Positions 12,545 through 15,835 of a DNA stretch of 15,835 nucleotides are shown in pieces. The notes under the pieces were generated by a model, which was not told where the DNA came from, ran no database searches, and saw only the letters and a program-made list of their open reading frames with translations. A program made the translations under genes and the position numbers. Source of the stretch: Candidatus Portnoyibacteriota bacterium (GTDB taxonomy: Bacteria; Patescibacteriota; Minisyncoccia; RBG-13-40-8-A; JAUWHN01); contig JAUWHN010000009.1 in assembly GCA_030605865.1 (NCBI GenBank), positions 1 to 15,835 of the forward strand. The letters are read 5' to 3'. The stretch's first letter is position 1. Each line of letters begins with the position of its first letter.

Positions 12545-14024
12545 AATTTCTTTTTACATCATTTTAGTGGTTGAGATTTTGATCGTGGTTTTGGCGAGTG
12601 TCAATGTTTTAGAAAAAGAAGCGGTTTTGATTATGACCGGTTTGCTGATTTTTTATTTTATTTTCAGCAAGGTAGAGGATAGTTTGATTTTATTTATTAT
12701 TTCCATTCCTTTATTTATTGCTTTACCGATTGGCAATTTTGACTCAATGGCAAATTGGCGGATTTTGTTAGCAATATTATTTTTATGTTTATTATTTAAA
12801 CAAGGTCTGTCTTTAAAAATAATTAAAGATAGACTGAAAGGATTCAAAATAAAAGAAAAATTCAAACATTATTCGATGGGATACTTGATGGTATTATTTT
12901 TAGGAATCGGTGTTTTATCGCTTTTTGTTGCTACTGATATAGTTATCGGTGTTAAAAAGATTCTTTTTCTTGTTAATATTTTTCTTCTTTATATAATTAT
13001 CAGAAATGTTATTGCTCGCAATAAAGAAATGGTTCCAAAAATAATTAAGGCCGGAGCAGCAGCTGGGATAATATCTTTAATACTCGGCTACAGTCAACTT
13101 GTTTCAATATTTTTCAAGCCCCTATATACTTTTTGGCAGTGGTGGGCTAAGAATGTCATTTCAATTTTTTACGGAAGTGGATTAAGTGAGTTATTAGCTG
13201 TCAGCAATACTTGGTTCTCTTATTACGAAAACAGCCTACCAACTTTACGAATGTTTTCAATTTTTCCTGATTCTCACTCTTTTGCCCTGTTTACGATTAT
13301 CAGCTTAATTTTTATTAGCTTTTTATTAATTTCTAAAATTTATAAAAACAGGTTCATAGTTTACAGTTTGTGGTTTACAGTTATCATATCTTTCCTGGCC
13401 TTGATATTTTCCGGTTCTCGGGGTATTTGGGTCAGCGCAGTTATCCCGTTCTTGGCTGTAATTTTTGTGTGGATTTTTAAGAACATACGAAAAAATGTAG
13501 GATTTAATAAATCCTACATACAGCTGCTTGTTGGGATGTTGGTGATTTTTGTGTTGGCTTTTCCAACTTCTTCTCTAATTTTGTCTCAATCTTATCAAGA
13601 TGGAGGCGATGGTACTTTAGCATTCAAACGAGTCAAGTCTATTACTGACTTAGAAGAACTATCAGTAAAAAGCAGAATAGGAATTTGGAGGACATCTTTT
13701 CAATCTATCCTTAAACATCCGATATTAGGCGTTGGGATAGGAAATTATCCCGTTGTTTTAGATGAAGATATTTCAGCAGCAAAAAAAGGCGCCTCAGCCC
13801 ATAATCTTTATTTAGACATAGTTTCAGAAATGGGATTATTGGGCTTGATTGTTTTGTTGTTAATATTCTGGCAAATATTTAAAAGGGGATGGAAAACTAA
13901 TCTAATTTTTACATTCTTTTTACTCTGGATTTTTATTTATAGCTTGTTTGACGTTGTACTTTTGAATGATAAAGTTTTATTGTTATTCATGGTAGCCCTG
14001 GCTATATTATATGGTAAAGAATAA
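12534..14024 (+). CDS. O-antigen polymerase/ligase (Wzy/WaaL-type) membrane protein
   Basis: A multi-spanning membrane protein of 496 aa with about a dozen hydrophobic segments. Diagnostic features are FSGSRGIWVSAV (292-303), the large extracytoplasmic loop, and KHPILGVGIGNYPVVLDED (394-412) followed by SAHNLYLDIVSEMGLLGLIV (421-440). This is the conserved block of the O-antigen ligase/polymerase family. In Gram-negatives these enzymes ligate or polymerise undecaprenyl-linked glycans on the outer face of the inner membrane; in a CPR cell the acceptor is unknown. Ligase and polymerase cannot be told apart here. It overlaps both neighbouring glycosyltransferases (11 and 14 nt). Residues around 274-283 are encoded by a heptanucleotide array, and 321-329 by a perfect inverted repeat. 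Both lie near cytoplasmic or membrane-edge loops. Confidence 0.88.
   Translation: MQNKISFYIILVVEILIVVLASVNVLEKEAVLIMTGLLIFYFIFSKVEDSLILFIISIPLFIALPIGNFDSMANWRILLAILFLCLLFKQGLSLKIIKDRLKGFKIKEKFKHYSMGYLMVLFLGIGVLSLFVATDIVIGVKKILFLVNIFLLYIIIRNVIARNKEMVPKIIKAGAAAGIISLILGYSQLVSIFFKPLYTFWQWWAKNVISIFYGSGLSELLAVSNTWFSYYENSLPTLRMFSIFPDSHSFALFTIISLIFISFLLISKIYKNRFIVYSLWFTVIISFLALIFSGSRGIWVSAVIPFLAVIFVWIFKNIRKNVGFNKSYIQLLVGMLVIFVLAFPTSSLILSQSYQDGGDGTLAFKRVKSITDLEELSVKSRIGIWRTSFQSILKHPILGVGIGNYPVVLDEDISAAKKGASAHNLYLDIVSEMGLLGLIVLLLIFWQIFKRGWKTNLIFTFFLLWIFIYSLFDVVLLNDKVLLLFMVALAILYGKE
13355..13382 (+). repeat. Heptanucleotide array (TACAGTT-type, four units) inside the polymerase/ligase gene
   Basis: The units are CATAGTT, TACAGTT, TGTGGTT and TACAGTT. 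They encode the FIVYSLWFTVI stretch, so this array was accommodated within a hydrophobic segment. It is more degenerate than the GT2 arrays. Confidence 0.6.
13495..13519. repeat. Perfect 12-bp inverted repeat inside the polymerase/ligase gene
   Basis: The arms ATGTAGGATTTA (13495-13506) and TAAATCCTACAT (13508-13519) are exact reverse complements around one central base. They encode KNVGFNKSYI in a predicted cytoplasmic loop. Confidence 0.85.
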
Positions 14025-15051
14025 ATTAGTATCAGTTAATATCCTTACTTATAATGCTCAAGATTTAATTGGGCCGTGTTTGAGATCAATATTGAAACAG
14101 ACATATGATAATATTGAAGTTTTGGTAATTGATAATGCTTCTACTGACAAAACTCTTGATGTTATTCGCAGAATTAGTCCAAAAATTCGCATTATTCGCA
14201 ATAAAAACAATTTGGGTCTTTCAATCGGGTATAATACTGGAATTAGAGAAAGCAAGGGAGAATATGTGCTTTGTTTAAACCAGGATGTTGTTTTGGATGG
14301 AGATTTTGTTAAAAATGCAATAGAGGCAATAGAAGTAGATGATAAAATCGCTGCTGTACAAGGAAAACTCTATAAAATAGAAAATTTCCGAGGTTTAACC
14401 TCGGAAAATCGTGTTTTAGATACTACGGGTTTAATAATGTTTAAAAATAGGCGGATTGTTAATCAAGGACAAGGAGAAAAAGATAAAGGGCAATACAAAA
14501 GAGGAGAAATTTTTGGAGTTGACGGCGCTGCGCCGCTATATCGCCGTTCTGCTCTTGAGGATATAAAATTACCTATTTTTAAAGGCGGCGTACCCCAAAC
14601 AAATCGCTTTGAATACTTTGACGAGGACTTTTTTATGTATAAAGAGGATGTTGATTTATCGTGGCGTTTTCGACTTTACGGTTGGAAAGCAATTTACGAA
14701 CCAGAAGCAGTCGGATATCACTTACGGGGAGCAGGGGAGAAAGCTGTACGTAATTATATAGCTATTGTAAAAGAAAGGAGAAAAATATCAGGATTTGCCA
14801 AATATTATGCTTTTAAAAACCAGCGTTTAGTACAAATTAAAAATGAATTAGCGGGCTTGTTTTTTTGCCATTTTTATTGTATACTAATAAAGGAGGTGGC
14901 TGCCTGGCTTTATGCTTTATGCTTTGAAAAATACGCCTGGAAAGCAATTGTTAGTTTGTTTAAACAGATTCCAAACGCCCGGCGAAAGAGAAAAATTATT
15001 ATGAAAAGAAAGAGAATTGGGGCCAATGAAATGAAACGATGGTTTATCTAA
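14011..15051 (+). CDS. GT2-family glycosyltransferase (rhamnosyltransferase-like), second copy
   Basis: Start ATG 14011 overlaps the polymerase gene by 14 nt. The GT-A core is complete: LVSVNILTYN (6-15), LVIDNASTDKTLDVI (38-52), NLGLSIGYNTGI (67-78) and the DXD-equivalent LCLNQDVVL (87-95). A DGAAPLYRRSALEDI segment is at 171-185 and FDEDFFMYKEDVDLSWRFR at 203-221. The C-terminal region from about 240 is helical and hydrophobic in places (LAGLFFCHFYCILI), followed by a basic tail, which suggests membrane association. The enzyme probably adds a deoxyhexose or similar sugar to the same glycan as its neighbours; the substrate cannot be read from sequence. Residues 125-132 (NFRGLTSE region) are encoded by a perfect palindrome. 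Unlike the first GT2 in the operon, its VIDNASTD region is intact. Confidence 0.9.
   Translation: MVKNKLVSVNILTYNAQDLIGPCLRSILKQTYDNIEVLVIDNASTDKTLDVIRRISPKIRIIRNKNNLGLSIGYNTGIRESKGEYVLCLNQDVVLDGDFVKNAIEAIEVDDKIAAVQGKLYKIENFRGLTSENRVLDTTGLIMFKNRRIVNQGQGEKDKGQYKRGEIFGVDGAAPLYRRSALEDIKLPIFKGGVPQTNRFEYFDEDFFMYKEDVDLSWRFRLYGWKAIYEPEAVGYHLRGAGEKAVRNYIAIVKERRKISGFAKYYAFKNQRLVQIKNELAGLFFCHFYCILIKEVAAWLYALCFEKYAWKAIVSLFKQIPNARRKRKIIMKRKRIGANEMKRWFI
14385..14407. repeat. Perfect 11-bp inverted repeat inside the second GT2 gene
   Basis: The arms TTTCCGAGGTT (14385-14395) and AACCTCGGAAA (14397-14407) are exact reverse complements around a single T. The segment encodes NFRGLTSE, in a variable stretch between the glycosyltransferase core and the DTTGLIM motif. 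Confidence 0.85.
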
Positions 15052-15054
15052 AAT

Positions 15055-15594
15055 ATGGAACTTTTAACAAATGTATCTTGGTTTACTCCTACATGGGACT
15101 TGTTTGTAATCCTGTTTTTGATTGTGGCTGCTTTTCTTTTGGGCTTGACTTTAGGAAGAAATAAAATTATAATTCTTCTTATTAGTATTTATATTGCCAT
15201 AGCAGTTATAAACTTCTTTCCTTTTAACAATGTTTTTGAAACTCCCAAGATTGACGAAGACTTTGTTTATCCGATTGCTATTTTTGTGATTGTAGTTTTT
15301 GTCTTTTATATTTTGCTTTCTAATTCGGTTCTAAAAAAAGCTCTTCGAAAAACAGGAGACAAGTCGGTTTTTCTGATATTTCTGTTTAGCTTATTCTGCG
15401 TGGGACTTGTTTTAAGTGTTGTTTTATCGTTTTTTCCGAGTGATTTAGTTGCGACCTTTAATCCAATCACCCAAAAGCTTTTTATGGCTGAACTCTCCCG
15501 GTTTCTCTGGGCCCTTGTACCGGTTGCTGGAATGGCAATACACAGAGGCAAGAGAAGAAAGACCAGAGGATATAAATATAATGAGGATTACTAG
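15055..15594 (+). CDS. Conserved-looking multi-spanning membrane protein of unknown function
   Basis: I cannot name this protein. The 179 residues contain about five hydrophobic segments: 14-34, 37-56, 72-91, 103-126 and roughly 146-163. The tail is short and basic to polar (HRGKRRKTRGYKYNEDY) and is likely cytoplasmic. There is no signal peptide and no obvious catalytic motif. The fold size and spacing loosely recall CvpA-like proteins, but I see no diagnostic residue to support that. It begins 3 nt after the second GT2 stop, so it is probably the last gene of the glycan operon and may help assemble or transport the product, which is inference from position only. The tRNA gene begins 10 nt after its stop. 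Confidence 0.75.
   Translation: MELLTNVSWFTPTWDLFVILFLIVAAFLLGLTLGRNKIIILLISIYIAIAVINFFPFNNVFETPKIDEDFVYPIAIFVIVVFVFYILLSNSVLKKALRKTGDKSVFLIFLFSLFCVGLVLSVVLSFFPSDLVATFNPITQKLFMAELSRFLWALVPVAGMAIHRGKRRKTRGYKYNEDY
15577..15582 (+). promoter_or_regulatory. Possible -10 element for tRNA-Lys
   Basis: A perfect TATAAT lies inside the end of the membrane protein gene, 22 nt before the mature tRNA. No matching -35 is seen at the right distance, and the sequence is coding, so this may be chance. The tRNA could instead be read through from the operon. Confidence 0.25.
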
Positions 15595-15604
15595 ATAATG
15601 TTCT

Positions 15605-15678
15605 GCGCGCGTAGCTCAGCCAGGTAGAGCAGCAGCCTTTTAAGCTGATGGTCGGGGGTTCGATTCCCTCCGCGCGCA
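15605..15678 (+). tRNA. tRNA-Lys (anticodon UUU)
   Basis: The cloverleaf folds fully. The acceptor GCGCGCG pairs with CGCGCGC, the D stem GCTC pairs with GAGC, and the anticodon loop is CTTTTAA (anticodon TTT, lysine). The T arm is GGGGG-TTCGATT-CCCTC with one G-U pair, and the discriminator base is A. The anticodon stem GCAGC/GCTGA has a G-A mismatch at its first pair (27-43). CCA is not encoded, so it must be added by CCA-tRNA nucleotidyltransferase. The very GC-rich acceptor stem stands out in this AT-rich DNA. Confidence 0.95.
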
Positions 15679-15698
15679 CAATGCGAAGGAAAAAAAAC

Positions 15699-15835
15699 AT
15701 GAAAAAAGAAAAAGATTTAGCTAAATATTTTGACCATACGAATGCCACAAAACCGACTGCTACTCCGGATGATATTAGAAAAACTTGCGAGGAGGCTAAA
15801 AAATATGGCTTTGCTTCTGTTTGTGTAAATTCTCA
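15699..15835 (+). CDS. deoC: Deoxyribose-phosphate aldolase, N-terminal part (cut by window end)
   Basis: DeoC cleaves 2-deoxyribose-5-phosphate to glyceraldehyde-3-phosphate and acetaldehyde in deoxynucleoside salvage. Only about 45 residues are inside the window. They read LAKYFDHTNATKPTATPDD followed by IRKTCEEAKKYGFASVCVN, matching the well-known DeoC opening (IDHTxLKP...T..DI..LC.EA...GFASVCVNP). ATG 15699 is preferred because AAGGA lies 8 nt upstream; an in-frame ATG at 15681 is the alternative. The active-site Schiff-base lysine lies beyond the window. It follows the tRNA by 20 nt. Confidence 0.85.
   Translation, partial: MKKEKDLAKYFDHTNATKPTATPDDIRKTCEEAKKYGFASVCVNS

Noticed and set aside
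14465..14492. Possible heptamers AAGGACA/AGGAGAA/AAAGATA/AAGGGCA in the second GT2
   Set aside because: The units are too dissimilar, and the encoded NQGQGEKDKGQY looks like normal family sequence rather than an insertion.
14907..14927. GCTTTAT, GCTTTAT, GCTTTGA run near the end of the second GT2
   Set aside because: Only two exact units, and the encoded residues (AWLYALCFE) fit a normal helix with no sign of extra length. Kept as marginal only.
15482..15748. Minus-strand ORF of 88 aa containing EGIEPPT...TWLSYARR-like residues
   Set aside because: It runs antisense across tRNA-Lys. Translations of this kind are a well-known spurious annotation from the antisense of tRNA T-arm and anticodon sequences.
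1..15835. CRISPR array, insertion sequence, prophage or integrase
   Set aside because: No spaced direct repeats of CRISPR length, no transposase or integrase motifs and no terminal inverted repeats were found.

Overview
This 15.8 kb window is AT-rich and almost fully coding, with every convincing gene on the + strand. TGA acts as a normal stop: three genes end in TGA, two of them inside ATGA start/stop overlaps. Together these traits suggest a small streamlined bacterial genome, most likely Candidate Phyla Radiation/Patescibacteria and probably a Parcubacteria-type lineage: cohesin-like surface proteins with CPR-style Ig repeats, a stand-alone ATP-cone protein, few obvious Shine-Dalgarno sites, and short repeats inside genes. 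The taxonomic call is inference from gene style and was not tested by a search.

Layout. (1) 2-6455: five consecutive paralogous membrane-anchored surface proteins, each with a signal peptide (the first is cut by the window edge), a cohesin-like beta domain, one to three Ig-like domains, one C-terminal transmembrane helix and a cytoplasmic tail. The tail becomes a long charged coiled coil in the last three. (2) 6540-9986: a tight operon of an ATP-cone protein, a short PilB/GspE-type secretion ATPase, protein-L-isoaspartate methyltransferase (pcm) and a MurC-type muropeptide ligase. (3) 9987-10117: a non-coding gap with a weak hairpin and two head-to-head heptanucleotide arrays, followed by a 120-residue single-pass protein with an acidic tail and a good intrinsic terminator. 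(4) 10557-15594: a polysaccharide/O-antigen-like operon with a probable promoter, glycosyltransferase GT2, GT4, a Wzy/WaaL-type polymerase or ligase, a second GT2 and a five-helix membrane protein. (5) 15605-15835: tRNA-Lys(UUU) and the first 45 or so codons of deoC.

The most interesting signal is not a gene. Short repeats of two kinds sit inside otherwise intact coding genes and keep the reading frame: heptanucleotide arrays of about four units, and GC-rich or perfect palindromes. The clearest case is in the fifth cohesin-like protein. There a palindromic segment adds exactly seven residues (21 nt) compared with its three comparable paralogs in the same window. Comparable elements are seen in the MurC-type ligase, both GT2s, the GT4 and the polymerase. 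They behave like Rickettsia palindromic elements and like the heptanucleotide STRRs of cyanobacteria, and they may diversify surface-polysaccharide enzymes.

The genes suggest a cell-surface theme: membrane-anchored cohesin-like adhesins or scaffolds, a pilus/secretion-type motor, peptidoglycan precursor synthesis and surface glycan assembly. No dockerin-bearing partner, pilin, polysaccharide flippase or transposase is visible in the window.
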